A stretch of DNA of 64,000 nt from Novosphingobium sp. (GCA_017745295.1 JAGHZR010000001.1:248001-312000); one strand, 5' to 3'. Positions 27,160-35,641 are shown, counted from the first letter of the stretch. Numbers and translations are program-made. The notes: a model not told the origin generated them from the sequence alone.

Positions 27160-28017
27160 ATGGCAAGAAAAACCGCCGCCCGCTTTTTGATGGCCGGAAC
27201 GCTCGCCGTGGCGCTGCCTTCCGCCGTCTCCTTCGCCCCGGCACAGGACCAGACGCAGATTCCGTCAGCCGAGAACGAAGACATCGTCGTGATCGGCCGC
27301 AAGATTCGCAAAGTCAGGCTGAACTACGCGCTTTGGGGACCGCACATGAAACGGTGCGATGTCGAGCTTTCCAGCGGAGACGCGCACATCGACAGGTTCG
27401 TCTGTACAGTCCTGAATGCCTGCATCAAGGACGGGTTTCGCGACGCGACTTCGGCCAAGGCCTGCCTGGACGAACGGATCGCTTCGGTCGCCTACCGACC
27501 GCCGCGATGGATCCCGGCGGAGAACGAACCGGCAGGTATCGCACCCTCGCCCCCCGTCGCCCTACCCTCCCCGATAGTGCCGGCAGAACCATCTGACGCG
27601 GAGATCGTCGTGGCCGGCGGAAGGCCGCATGTCACGCCGGGTCTCTGGCGAATCAACCAGTCCTCGACGTTCAGCGAGACCCCCGGTCCCAAATTCCAGC
27701 CTCTTCCGGGGAGGGTCTACACCGTCTGCATTGCTGACGAGAGTCGTGACACAGCGCTGGAAAAGCTCCTCTCCGCCGTGATCGACCCGTCGACCGACGG
27801 CTTCTGCACGATGTCGACCATCCGTGTAAGAAGCGGCAAGGTGACCGGCGGCAAGACCTGTAGCTTGAACTTCGGGTCTCTCAGCTACGATCTCCACGGC
27901 AAGGTGAACGGCGAGACGATGGACACCGCGCTGTCGATCGTGAGCGAAAGCAACACTACCAGAACGCGGTATCGCAGACGCATCACGGGTATGCGGATCG
28001 GCGACTGTCCGACCTGA
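27160..28017 (+). CDS. Secreted DUF3617-like protein
   Basis: The start at 27160 (MARKTAARFLMAGTLAVALPSAV) gives a signal peptide and about 285 aa; ATG 27148 is an alternative four codons earlier. The C-terminal half resembles DUF3617 proteins: VTPGLWRINQSSTFSE, a Cys after RVYTVC, another in DGFCTM, one in GGKTCSLNF, and a final Cys (RIGDCPT). DUF3617 proteins are periplasmic and of unknown function. The N-terminal half carries further Cys pairs. The gene ends 3 bp from the convergent aminotransferase. Confidence 0.65.
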   Translation: MARKTAARFLMAGTLAVALPSAVSFAPAQDQTQIPSAENEDIVVIGRKIRKVRLNYALWGPHMKRCDVELSSGDAHIDRFVCTVLNACIKDGFRDATSAKACLDERIASVAYRPPRWIPAENEPAGIAPSPPVALPSPIVPAEPSDAEIVVAGGRPHVTPGLWRINQSSTFSETPGPKFQPLPGRVYTVCIADESRDTALEKLLSAVIDPSTDGFCTMSTIRVRSGKVTGGKTCSLNFGSLSYDLHGKVNGETMDTALSIVSESNTTRTRYRRRITGMRIGDCPT

Positions 28018-28020
28018 GTG

Positions 28021-29190
28021 TCACGCGCCCGATTCGACCGTCCCGCTGGCCTTGCGCGCTGCGAACCACGGCGCCATGCGCGCGATAGCTTCTTCCACCA
28101 GCGCGGTCGAAACCGCGAAACTGAAGCGGATGAAGCGATGCCCGTCGACCGGATCGAAATCGATCCCCGGCGCCGTCGCAACGCCGGTGTCGCGCAGCAA
28201 TTGCCGGCAGAAGCCAAGGCTGTCCTCGGTCAGATGGCCGATGTCGGCATAGATGTAGAAGGCCCCGTCCGGCGGCGCGATCCGGTCTAGCCCGAGGCTC
28301 GGCAGCGCTGCCAGCAAGAGTTCGCGGTTACGGGCATAAGTCTCGACATGCCCTTCCAGTTCGGCGGTCTCGTCCATGGCGATCAGGCCTGCGTGCTGGG
28401 CGAGTACCGAAGGCGTCAGGAACAGGTTGCTCATCCGCGCCCGCGCCGGGACGATGAGGTCACGCGGCACCACCAGCCAGCCGAGGCGCCAGCCCGCCAT
28501 CGAATAGTATTTGGAGAAACTGTTCACCACCACCGCCTCGGGCAGATGCTGCAAGGTGGATTGGGCCGCGCCGCCATATGTCAGGCCGTGGTAGATCTCG
28601 TCCGAAACCACGCGGATGTTCTTGCGGCGGCAGACTTCGGCAATCGCCGCGAGTTCCTCGGGCGCGATCACGGTGCCGGTGGGATTGGCGGGGCTGGCAA
28701 GGATCAACCCGTCGGGCGCGGGATCGAGCGCATCGAGCGCGGCGGCCGTGACCTGATAGCGCTCCGCCGGACCGCAGGCCATCTCCACGGGTTCGAGGTA
28801 CAGCGTCTTCAGCGTATTGCGATAGGCCACGTAACCCGGCCGGGCCAACGCCACCCGCGCGCCGGGCACGAAAAGACTGGAGAGCGCCAGCACGAAAGCG
28901 GGCGAAGCGCCGCAAGTGAGGATCACCTGCTCGCGGTCGACCGCAACGCCGTAGACCTTGCGGTAGTGCCAGGCGATGCGATCGAGCAGTGCCGTGTTTT
29001 CCCAGTAGCCGCCCGGGTCGCTGTCCAGCACGCGGTGCGCAGCGGCGATCGCGGCGGCGGGTGCCCCGGTGGAAGGCTGGCCGTACTCCATGTGAATCAC
29101 ATCGCGCCCCTCCGCCGCCAGTTCATAGGCGAGGCGGCCGATGGCCATGGCGTGGAACGGGTCTACTTGCGCGATCTTGGAGACTGTCAT
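28021..29190 (-). CDS. Class I/II PLP-dependent aminotransferase
   Basis: The ATG at 29190 (MTVSKIAQVDPFHAMAI) gives 389 aa, the usual length for fold-type I aminotransferases of the AspC/alanine aminotransferase group. Motifs: EYGQPSTGAPAAAI near the N-terminus, the PLP Asn region ILASPANPTGTVI, and the PLP-lysine region VVNSFSKYYSMAGWRLGW (Lys in SFSKYYS). Near the C-terminus RFIRFSFAVS carries the substrate carboxylate-binding Arg. The amino acid substrate cannot be told from sequence. A hairpin lies just upstream of the start. Confidence 0.88.
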   Translation of the reverse strand: MTVSKIAQVDPFHAMAIGRLAYELAAEGRDVIHMEYGQPSTGAPAAAIAAAHRVLDSDPGGYWENTALLDRIAWHYRKVYGVAVDREQVILTCGASPAFVLALSSLFVPGARVALARPGYVAYRNTLKTLYLEPVEMACGPAERYQVTAAALDALDPAPDGLILASPANPTGTVIAPEELAAIAEVCRRKNIRVVSDEIYHGLTYGGAAQSTLQHLPEAVVVNSFSKYYSMAGWRLGWLVVPRDLIVPARARMSNLFLTPSVLAQHAGLIAMDETAELEGHVETYARNRELLLAALPSLGLDRIAPPDGAFYIYADIGHLTEDSLGFCRQLLRDTGVATAPGIDFDPVDGHRFIRFSFAVSTALVEEAIARMAPWFAARKASGTVESGA

Positions 29191-29667
29191 GGCGGCGGTG
29201 CTAGAGCGTTTTGCGGCGCGGTGGAAACGCTCTTGTCGCGCATGATCGCATTTTGTGTCGCCACCTCGGCGGAGCGTGATCTGTCTCACAGTCCCCTCCG
29301 GACGAACCTGCCATAACCGCCTTGTTCGAATCGGAAGCGGCAACGCATCCGGCGCGGACACTGCCGAAACCGGCCGACCCGTGATGCGACCCCACGGAAA
29401 GACCCTTTCGGCAGGCGATTTTCGCATAACCTGGCGGCAGTCTGGCCCGTATCGGCCGAACCAGTCCCTTCTGGAGCCAGTTCGTCTGGAGACTGCCGCG
29501 ACTTTGTACGGTTTTCGATCCGGCTGCGACCGGATCGCGGTGCCGGTTCACTTTCGCCCAGAACGCGATAATCCCGGGGGGGAAATTATCGCCAAGGGGG
29601 TGACCTCCTCGCCGAGGTCTGGCGATCTTCGTGAACCGGCACCGCGCCTCTCGACAGCCCCAAAAAC
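29191..29667. other. Intergenic gap with hairpins, no supported gene
   Basis: A 9-bp stem hairpin (AGAGCGTTT at 29203-29211 with AAACGCTCT at 29225-29233) sits 13 bp upstream of the aminotransferase start. A weaker pair TCGCCA/TGGCGA lies near 29590-29625 close to a run of G (CCCGGGGGGG). Open frames across the gap have no ribosome site and Arg/Pro-rich shadow-like composition. The promoter of the aminotransferase must be here. Confidence 0.5.
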
Positions 29668-30462
29668 TCAACAAGCGCTGGCAATGCCGGGCCGCTCCGC
29701 CCCCATGCCCGAAAAGCCTACCGAATAGCCGCCGTCCACCGGCAGGACCACGCCGGTCACATAGGCCGCCTCGTCGCTGGCAAGATAGAGCGCGGCCTGC
29801 GCGATATCCTTCGCCAATCCCCAGCGCCCCATGGGAATGCCTGCGAGCACCGGGAATTCCGCCGGCGGCTCGGCATGGGTGCGGGATGCCTCGACCAGCC
29901 CAGTCCACATCGTGCCCGGCGCGACGGCATTTACGCGAATGCCCTGATCCGAATAATCGAGCGCCGCCACCTTGGTCAGCTGGTTTACCCCCGCCTTGGC
30001 TGCCCCGTAGACGGAATGGTGCTTCCAGCCGATCACGGCAGAGGCCGAAGTCGTGTTGACGATCGCTCCGCCGCCGGTCTTCAGCATGGAGATAATGCCA
30101 TATTTCATGCCCAGAAACGCGCCGCGCAAGTTGGTCGCGTGAACACGGTCCCACGTCTCCAGCGATTGCATGTGCAGCGGCGCCATCGCCCCGCCGAACC
30201 CGGCATTATTGCACAGCACGTCGAGCCGGCCGAAGCGATCCTCGGCGGCGAGAACCATTGCCTGCACTTGAGCCTCGTCGGAGACATCACATTGCACACT
30301 CACCGTGTCACCGCCGAGCGATGCCGCCACGTCGTCCTGCTTGCCCGAGATGTCGGCGAGCACCAGCCGGGCTCCTTCGGCATGGAACAGTTCGGCCATG
30401 GCCCGACCCATGCCCGAACCCGCACCGGTGACGATGCAGACTTTGTCCTGAAGCCTTCCCAT
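29668..30462 (-). CDS. SDR family oxidoreductase (classical short-chain dehydrogenase)
   Basis: The ATG at 30462 (MGRLQDKVCIVTGAGSGMGRAMA) gives 264 aa with the NAD(P) motif TGAGSGMG, the structural NNAG motif (LCNNAGFGG), and the catalytic Ser...Tyr-x-x-x-Lys (YGAAKAG). The Asp after beta-2 (LVLADIS) suggests NAD preference. It lies 11 bp after the second SDR gene on the same strand, so the two are probably cotranscribed. The substrate is unknown. Confidence 0.88.
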   Translation of the reverse strand: MGRLQDKVCIVTGAGSGMGRAMAELFHAEGARLVLADISGKQDDVAASLGGDTVSVQCDVSDEAQVQAMVLAAEDRFGRLDVLCNNAGFGGAMAPLHMQSLETWDRVHATNLRGAFLGMKYGIISMLKTGGGAIVNTTSASAVIGWKHHSVYGAAKAGVNQLTKVAALDYSDQGIRVNAVAPGTMWTGLVEASRTHAEPPAEFPVLAGIPMGRWGLAKDIAQAALYLASDEAAYVTGVVLPVDGGYSVGFSGMGAERPGIASAC

Positions 30463-30473
30463 GGCCGTTCCCC

Positions 30474-31226
30474 TCAAGCGCTCGTGTCGATCGTCGGACG
30501 GATCGAAATCTCGGAAATGTTCGTCCGGCGCGGCATGGCGAGGATGAAGACGATAGCCTCCCCTATATCGCGCGGCTTCACGGCGCCTTCCTTGCTAACA
30601 TGCGCCTTGATCGCGGTGCGCCACTGCGGGTCGGAGATCGAATCCGCCACTTCGGTCTCGGTCGCGCCCGGCATCAGCGTGGTGACGCGGATGTTCCTGC
30701 CGCCCAGTTCCTGCCGCATCCCGTCGGTCATCATGTTGACCGCATGCTTGCTGGCCGAATAGGCGCTCGTCATCGGCCCGCCCTTACGCCCGGCGAGCGA
30801 GGAGATGGTGATGATGTCGCCCCCGCCCTGCTCCAGCATATGCGCCACGGCGGCGGCGCTGGTATAGACGGTGCCCATAAGGTTGATATCGATCACCCGG
30901 CGATAGATCGCGGTATCGCAGTTCTCGATCCCGCCCACTTCCATGATCCCGGCCGAGTTGATCAGAATGTCGATCCGCCCGAACGTCGCGACGGTCTGCG
31001 CCACGGCGCCCCGCGCATCCTCCTCCACGGTCATGTCGCCCGGGATCGCCCGCGCCTTGCCGCCCGCCGCCTCGATCTGCTCTACAAGCCCCGAAAGCCG
31101 CTCAGCCCGCCGCGCGCAGACGACGACCGTCGCCCCTGCTTCGGCAAGACACAAAGCCGCCGCCTCCCCGATCCCCGACGAGGCGCCGGTAACGAGTGCG
31201 ACCTTCCCTGCAAGCTGGCCCGACAT
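30474..31226 (-). CDS. SDR family oxidoreductase
   Basis: The ATG at 31226 has GGGAGGGA upstream and gives 250 aa. Motifs: TGASSGIG for cofactor, NSAGIMEVG in the NNAG position, and the active site SSLAGRKGG with YSASKHAV. The Arg after beta-2 (VVCARRAERL) suggests NADP preference, unlike its neighbour. The C-terminal part (IGEAIVFILAMPRRTNISEISIRPT) is typical of the YdfG-like/serine dehydrogenase-like SDR subgroup. It is first of the two-gene operon; an operator-like palindrome lies about 90 bp upstream. Confidence 0.88.
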   Translation of the reverse strand: MSGQLAGKVALVTGASSGIGEAAALCLAEAGATVVVCARRAERLSGLVEQIEAAGGKARAIPGDMTVEEDARGAVAQTVATFGRIDILINSAGIMEVGGIENCDTAIYRRVIDINLMGTVYTSAAAVAHMLEQGGGDIITISSLAGRKGGPMTSAYSASKHAVNMMTDGMRQELGGRNIRVTTLMPGATETEVADSISDPQWRTAIKAHVSKEGAVKPRDIGEAIVFILAMPRRTNISEISIRPTIDTSA

Positions 31227-31313
31227 GCCTTCTTCCCTCCCTCGCGCAGGCCCCTGCGCCCACTTTCTAGCCATTGGCTGGAGTGTGCCGAGAGCGAAGT
31301 CAATGAAAAATGC

Positions 31314-31327
31314 TGAACATGTGTTCA
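31314..31327. promoter_or_regulatory. Palindrome upstream of the SDR operon (candidate TetR-type operator)
   Basis: TGAACA-TG-TGTTCA forms 6-bp arms with a 2-bp spacer, 88-101 bp before the SDR start on the minus strand. Short symmetrical sites of this kind often bind TetR-family repressors. No regulator gene is adjacent in the window. Confidence 0.4.
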
Positions 31328-31711
31328 ATGTTTCGCTGCGAGGTATTTAAAACGCACCAAACACGCAAAAGGAGAGGAAGAAAGCAAAGCCCCTACCCCC
31401 ATAGCGCCGCCGAGATGGCCAGGCGCGACGCCGACATTGCGAGGGTCTGGGGGATAATCCCCCAGGACTCTGCTTGTCCTTCCGCGGCAACCGTCAGGCC
31501 CCGCGCCTATGCATCGAGCAGATCGAAAAACGTCCGGACATGCTCGCCAAAGCTCTCGCGCGATCAATCAGCTGCGCTCTGAAATCCGGAGATTTGCGAG
31601 AGAATGCCATGCCATCGAAATATGGGTGAGAAAGCCCCTTGCACGCAGCCTCACTCCCCGGTAAAGGCGCCCCCTGCCCCGGAACCGGATTATTCGGTCC
31701 GATCAAGGCAA
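31328..31711. other. Intergenic gap between SDR operon and tRNA-Thr
   Basis: It contains the dispersed palindromic repeat at 31433-31469. On the minus strand at about 31507-31560 a frame reads SRESFGEHVRTFFDLLDA then stop, which looks like the end of a real protein, but the frame is closed by a stop 20 codons upstream. It may be a gene remnant. Nothing else is supported. Confidence 0.4.
31433..31469. repeat. Dispersed palindromic repeat, copy 1
   Basis: GACATTGCGAGGGTCTGGGG... with the palindrome TCTGGGGGAT-A-ATCCCCCAGGA. A copy with two differences lies at 57151-57187. The stem CTGGGGGAT/ATCCCCCAG could act as a bidirectional terminator. Confidence 0.75.
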
Positions 31712-31787
31712 GCCGCTTTAGCTCAGTTGGTAGAGCACATCATTCGTAATGATGGGGTCACGTGTTCGAGTCACGTAAGCGGCACCA
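31712..31787 (+). tRNA. tRNA-Thr (anticodon CGT)
   Basis: A 76-nt cloverleaf with encoded CCA. The acceptor stem GCCGCTT pairs with AAGCGGC. The D arm is GCTC...GAGC. The anticodon stem CATCA/TGATG encloses the loop TTCGTAA (anticodon CGT), and the T arm loop is TTCGAGT. Its 3' 39 nt (31743-31781) are duplicated at 45040-45078, which marks it as the integration site of the element that follows. Confidence 0.96.
31743..31781 (+). repeat. Left attachment site (attL) in the tRNA-Thr 3' end
   Basis: 39 bp from the anticodon loop (TTCGTAATGATGG...) to the acceptor stem are repeated exactly at 45040-45078. Together they are the direct repeats expected from tyrosine-recombinase insertion into a tRNA gene. 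The left copy leaves a complete tRNA. Confidence 0.9.
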
Positions 31788-32075
31788 CCTTCCTAAAGGC
31801 ACTTCCACAAGGACATCGGCGGTTTCCCAGCCAAAGTGGCTTTCCCCTTGGGAAGCGCTTGGGTCAAGACTGGGGCGTCTTTGGGCCGATTGAGGTCGGT
31901 TACCCACGCTATACCCGGTTGACCTTGGTTGCAGCCGCCAATCAAGGGAGCAGCCCACCTTAAGCTGCGGCTGGGCTGGCTTCTCTGCATGATTGCTCTC
32001 CGAGAGGTAAACACCTCATCTCAGCCTTCACCAACCCGGCAGCAGGCTACTCAGGTCACCTTACGCACGCATACT
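31788..32075. other. Non-coding left border of the element
   Basis: No supported gene. The stretch 31850-31920 is related to 32966-33032 (for example GGGAAGCGCTT, and 27 of 37 matches at the end), so the 264-aa gene lies between two diverged direct copies. GCCAAAGTG(G)CTTTC at 31830 also recurs near 44900 at the right border. Confidence 0.5.
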
Positions 32076-32870
32076 TCAAAGCCTGATGCATGATTCATCT
32101 GCCTCAAACGTGGCACTGAGGCTGTTCGCCACCTCCGTCATTCGTTCTCTCAGGTCTTCGGCTGCCACTATGAAGTGCATCGCCTTTCCACATCCGGCGC
32201 GCGCGCCATCCCAAAACGACAACCTGCCTGCGCTGGTTTCGATCAACCACGCGTCCTTTGCGAAGGCATGGAACAGGCTGGTTTGTGACGGATGCGTCCA
32301 TTCACTAAGTTGTTCGTACAGAAGCTCAAATTCGCTCTCATTCCTAGATGATATCTTCATCTCCTGCTTAAAAAGATGCCGCATTGCATCGAGAATATGC
32401 TTTGAAGCAGCCTCCTCTTTTTCCATTCGTGCAAGAGCATCCGGCGTAAGATGATATGCTTCCTCGGAAAAACTTCCCTTTTTGAATCTTTTTTGCTCTT
32501 CAACTTTGATGCGAGAGCTATTCACGTAAGAAAGAACAGTTCCACCAGCTTTCTCCAGACCGCCACTATTAAAGCCCTTCGCCACCTCATACATGGCAAA
32601 CTCGCCAACGGCATATGTCTCAATAATGCAACGCGCCATTACACAGGCTGCCGATGTTCTCTTGTGCGAGACCAACATCTCACAATCATCATAAAGAGTG
32701 AGTATCCTGTTGAAGATCATATTTGCGTAATTCGCAAAATGACGTCCAGGGTCTGTTACGCCCATTGCCCCAAGGAAAAACACCTCGGCGAATTGCAACT
32801 CTCCTCTAATTTTAGCGGACTCTTCGAGAGCCCTGTCAGTGGCCTCAGTTAGTAGATTAGGAGAGTTCAA
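32076..32870 (-). CDS. DUF5677-like (HEPN-related) protein of unknown function
   Basis: The 264-aa protein is mostly helical with no signal or TM segment. VMARCIIETYAVGEFAMYE (about 78-95) and YEQLSEWTHPSQ (about 185-196) resemble the two conserved helices of DUF5677 proteins, a group related to HEPN folds, but I cannot confirm this by search. It is AT-rich relative to the core, lies 193 bp downstream of the CD-NTase on the same strand and is bracketed by diverged repeats. It could be an accessory or separate defence gene. Confidence 0.55.
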   Translation of the reverse strand: MNSPNLLTEATDRALEESAKIRGELQFAEVFFLGAMGVTDPGRHFANYANMIFNRILTLYDDCEMLVSHKRTSAACVMARCIIETYAVGEFAMYEVAKGFNSGGLEKAGGTVLSYVNSSRIKVEEQKRFKKGSFSEEAYHLTPDALARMEKEEAASKHILDAMRHLFKQEMKISSRNESEFELLYEQLSEWTHPSQTSLFHAFAKDAWLIETSAGRLSFWDGARAGCGKAMHFIVAAEDLRERMTEVANSLSATFEADESCIRL

Positions 32871-32893
32871 AATATGCTCCTGCGATTTTGTAT

Positions 32894-32919
32894 TAGGGCC
32901 CCGTCCGATCGAGGCCCTA
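32894..32919. terminator. Hairpin between CBASS and the DUF5677-like gene
   Basis: TAGGGCC (32894-32900) pairs with GGCCCTA (32913-32919) around a 12-nt loop; A/T-rich runs lie on both sides. It is a weak bidirectional terminator candidate and would separate the CBASS operon from the gene downstream. Confidence 0.4.
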
Positions 32920-33063
32920 TTATAGGAGGGCTCATATATGGTGCACGTTGCCGGATGCCCACGCCGGGAAGCGCTTCCCGAACTGGAATGTATTAGGCCA
33001 ATCGAAGTGACTGACCCACGCCAAACCCGCTTATAGTGAGGAGTTGACTAAGGGGATTCCTAG

Positions 33064-34167
33064 TCACATATCCGGGATAAAAGACTTTTGCAGGACTTCG
33101 TTTCGACTGTAAACATTTCCTACCAATGCCTGTTCTATGGCCACCTCTGACGCTAGATTATCTAGCTCAACAGAAATAGTGTTAAGCGCCAAAATCTTTT
33201 CCTCACTATTCAAAATGAATCGGGTTCTATCTGGCGTTTTAAAAAGCTTTGCTTGATCTTTATTATAGTAACACCAGTCAAAAAATCTTTGCGTCTCCGC
33301 TAAAATTGCCAACTCGTATACGCCGCCAAGCCGTAGCGCGTTTTGATCTGCATGATACATCAGTGCGGCAATATCAAAGCTGGATAGTTTAGACGCCACT
33401 ACAGCATGCTCGGCGTCATTTTTGACATTTTTAACTAGCCTGATTGCCTTTTTTACACTTCCAAGCGCAGCAGAATCACGATCATTTATCAGCTTTATAT
33501 GAAGGAATGGCAGATTTATGATAGTTTCAGGTACGTGCTTATTCAAAATAGCAACTGCCCTGTCATGCTCCTGCTGCGATGCTTGATACTCCACTCTGTC
33601 ATTCCAGTGTGAAGGAACAACATCTACGGGGCGGGCGAGTGATCCACCGGAGAGAGCTATAGATTTGCCACCACTGCAATCGACGGTTGCTTTCGGATAT
33701 GCCGCAACAAGAACTTTCTCAGATTGACCCCTTAATTCTTGCAGGCACGATAGCGAATTAAGGCTGCTTGGAGAGTAAGTGTGAGCTCGACAACCATTGG
33801 TTGCATAGGTAAGAAACCTATCGTCCAGTGCCAGAAGATCTACGTCGCTAACCCCTCGGATATGTACATTAAGACGTACTGATCCTTGAATGCGGAATGA
33901 AACGGGTATAGCCAAATTGTTTTTTAGCTGATTTCCAACGCGTTCGGCGGTATCTAAGCTTATCTGCGTGTACGCAGGACCAACTTCTTGCATTGCACCG
34001 AGTGCATACTTAGTGTAGGGCTTGTCGGTTCGCTTTGCGTAGGCCTCGGTCAGTAGGCTTTTCTGAACGACATCAAATTGAGAGTCGTTGGCGACAAAAT
34101 TGAGTCGATCAGTTCCTTTTCGGCGCCTGTCGAGTTGGGTGAGGCGATCATTAATATCTCGGGCCAT
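33064..34167 (-). CDS. CBASS cyclic oligonucleotide synthase (CD-NTase, probably CdnB-like)
   Basis: The 367-aa protein has the catalytic features of CD-NTases: GS at residues 95-96 (RIQGSVRLN), the metal-binding pair D108/D110 (SDVDLLAL) and a third acidic residue, D182 (ARPVDVVP). CD-NTases make cyclic di- or trinucleotides after phage infection and so switch on an effector. The gene follows cap15 with one base of overlap (TAATG), the layout of a type I two-gene CBASS operon; no Cap2/Cap3 or HORMA/TRIP13 genes are present. The pattern GAMQEVGPAYTQIS...ERVGNQLK suggests clade B, but that is inference. Composition is AT-rich compared with the genome. Confidence 0.85.
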   Translation of the reverse strand: MARDINDRLTQLDRRRKGTDRLNFVANDSQFDVVQKSLLTEAYAKRTDKPYTKYALGAMQEVGPAYTQISLDTAERVGNQLKNNLAIPVSFRIQGSVRLNVHIRGVSDVDLLALDDRFLTYATNGCRAHTYSPSSLNSLSCLQELRGQSEKVLVAAYPKATVDCSGGKSIALSGGSLARPVDVVPSHWNDRVEYQASQQEHDRAVAILNKHVPETIINLPFLHIKLINDRDSAALGSVKKAIRLVKNVKNDAEHAVVASKLSSFDIAALMYHADQNALRLGGVYELAILAETQRFFDWCYYNKDQAKLFKTPDRTRFILNSEEKILALNTISVELDNLASEVAIEQALVGNVYSRNEVLQKSFIPDM

Positions 34168-34796
34168 TAGGCGCCCTCCTTGATGAGCTTCATGGTGCCA
34201 TACGTGTTTCTGCCTCGGCCATTAAAATAGCCGCCATAAGCAGTGAGCCCATCCGAAGAAAAGGTCAGCTCTGTAAAGCCATGATGGGCGGACATATCCA
34301 CCTCTCGATGCTTTGGTTCATTTTTATAGTGATACATTAAAAGAAAGCCAGTCGGGCTTTCATCAACGATAGCTGCCGCTACGCTATTTGAGGACGATTT
34401 TTCAGTCTGAAGATTTATACGAATTTTTTCCCACGACTGAACGATCGTCACCGTACCTGTCCAGTTTTCCGGCGGGGTCTTGCTCTCATTTACGCCTTCA
34501 CAATGCCAAACCCCATCAAGGTTGGGCAGCTTGAGTATTTTCGATACTCGATCGATCTTCCATACATGTTTGTCGAAGAACCAGTGAACCGCGAGGTACA
34601 CCATCCCAGCACCGACCAATGACATCACTACTGGCGGAACATTTACATTGAGGCCAAATATCTTTGCGATATCAGAAATTGATAAGACTAAAAATACCAA
34701 AATTCCCGAAATCGCAGCAGATATTTGAGAAAGATACCTTCCAACCTTCGTTCTATTATACCCGCCTAAAATAGCGTATTCGTGCGCGGTGCTCAT
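34167..34796 (-). CDS. cap15: CBASS effector Cap15 (two TM helices plus beta-barrel receptor domain)
   Basis: Cap15 proteins bind the cyclic nucleotide with a small beta-barrel and then oligomerise in the inner membrane and disrupt it, killing the infected cell. The 209-aa product has two TM helices (about 25-48 and 53-74), then a beta-rich domain of about 115 aa. That domain starts at LPNLDGVWHCEG and continues with NWTGTVTIVQSWEKIRINL, FLLMYHYKNEP and GFTELTFS..GLTAYGGYFNGRGRNTYG. This topology and the coupling to a CD-NTase fit Cap15. It is the first gene of the operon, with about 530 bp of non-coding DNA upstream. Confidence 0.82.
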   Translation of the reverse strand: MSTAHEYAILGGYNRTKVGRYLSQISAAISGILVFLVLSISDIAKIFGLNVNVPPVVMSLVGAGMVYLAVHWFFDKHVWKIDRVSKILKLPNLDGVWHCEGVNESKTPPENWTGTVTIVQSWEKIRINLQTEKSSSNSVAAAIVDESPTGFLLMYHYKNEPKHREVDMSAHHGFTELTFSSDGLTAYGGYFNGRGRNTYGTMKLIKEGA

Positions 34797-35329
34797 ATTT
34801 GTTGGCCAGTTGCGGTTAGAATCAGTTGTAGGCTAATAACGCAGCCACCATGCACAATCCCTTGCGATCCACACTTCCAGAGTTTTCCAGTTAAATATCA
34901 TTAACCGGGCTTTCGCAATTAGAACAAACCGCGAACAAAATGCCATCTTATATGAATAGGCCAGCGATCTCTTGCGAACGCCTTGAGAACACGCCAAAAG
35001 CGTTTCGCCTTCCGTGAAAGCCGGAGGGTGGGGCGTGGAAACCCCTTTTGAAGCAACTCGGTCACCAAATTTGGAGGCCGGGTGGCATGCGCGCATGTCC
35101 AGTCGGTTCTGCCGATAAAGGCGCATGCGCTCGTTGCTTCAGCGGGTTTCCAACATCCGGCTTTGGCCGTCGCTCCCGAGAGGTACATAGGGGCGGCAGA
35201 GGGTCAAGCCGACACTGCTCCTGCAAACGTGGGGGCGTGAGCGTGCATCAACAGCAAGATTCCTAGCGGTCTGTTCCGTCGTGCCCATCGGCGCGGTCGT
35301 CACGTAATGTCGAAGGAATAGAAGTTACC
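34797..35329. other. Non-coding gap upstream of CBASS
   Basis: It should hold the CBASS promoter (minus strand) and the promoter of the small membrane protein gene at 35330 (plus strand). AT-rich sequence near 34797-34930 gives way to GC-rich sequence from about 34980. I see no convincing gene; frames here lack ribosome sites and family resemblance. Confidence 0.45.
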
Positions 35330-35617
35330 ATGCTATCAGATAAATTTATTCGCCTCGGAATTGTGCTATCTGCCCTCTGGATTGTTGCAGGTGGATGGTG
35401 GTCATACGCACGCAATTCCTATTACCACAATCTGGGCGTAAGATTGGCAAGAGAAGCTTGCGAAGGACGGTCGCCCGAAGATTTACTCTGTTCTATGGAA
35501 GTGGATAATATTCTGCCGGTTGAATGGGGTTCATTTGCGATCGAAGTTGTCGGTGGCTTGGTCGTTATTTGGCTTGCAGTGTTAGCGCTGCGCTGGATAC
35601 TTTCCCCGAAGATTTGA
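35330..35617 (+). CDS. Small membrane protein
   Basis: The 95-aa product has TM helices at about 7-24 (LGIVLSALWIVAGGWW) and 66-88 (FAIEVVGGLVVIWLAVLALRWIL), with a Cys-containing loop between them (REACEGRSPEDLLCSME). Proteins of this layout are common in Gram-negative mobile elements, but their function is unknown. AAGGAATAGAAGTTACC precedes the ATG. It heads a run of four small genes, the next three each preceded by a terminator hairpin. Confidence 0.6.
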   Translation: MLSDKFIRLGIVLSALWIVAGGWWSYARNSYYHNLGVRLAREACEGRSPEDLLCSMEVDNILPVEWGSFAIEVVGGLVVIWLAVLALRWILSPKI

Positions 35618-35641
35618 CGGAACTTTCACCACGATTTGCAG

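Noticed and set aside
29255..29728. 157-codon plus-strand frame upstream of the aminotransferase
   Set aside because: No ribosome site, Pro/Arg-rich, overlaps the end of an SDR gene and a hairpin.
31494..31706. Minus-strand frame between the SDR operon and tRNA-Thr
   Set aside because: No ribosome site or family resemblance; it overlaps a short decayed-looking frame in another phase. I treat the region as non-coding.
34833..35188. Minus-strand frames upstream of cap15
   Set aside because: Two overlapping frames of about 90 codons with no start signal, and composition like random GC-rich DNA.
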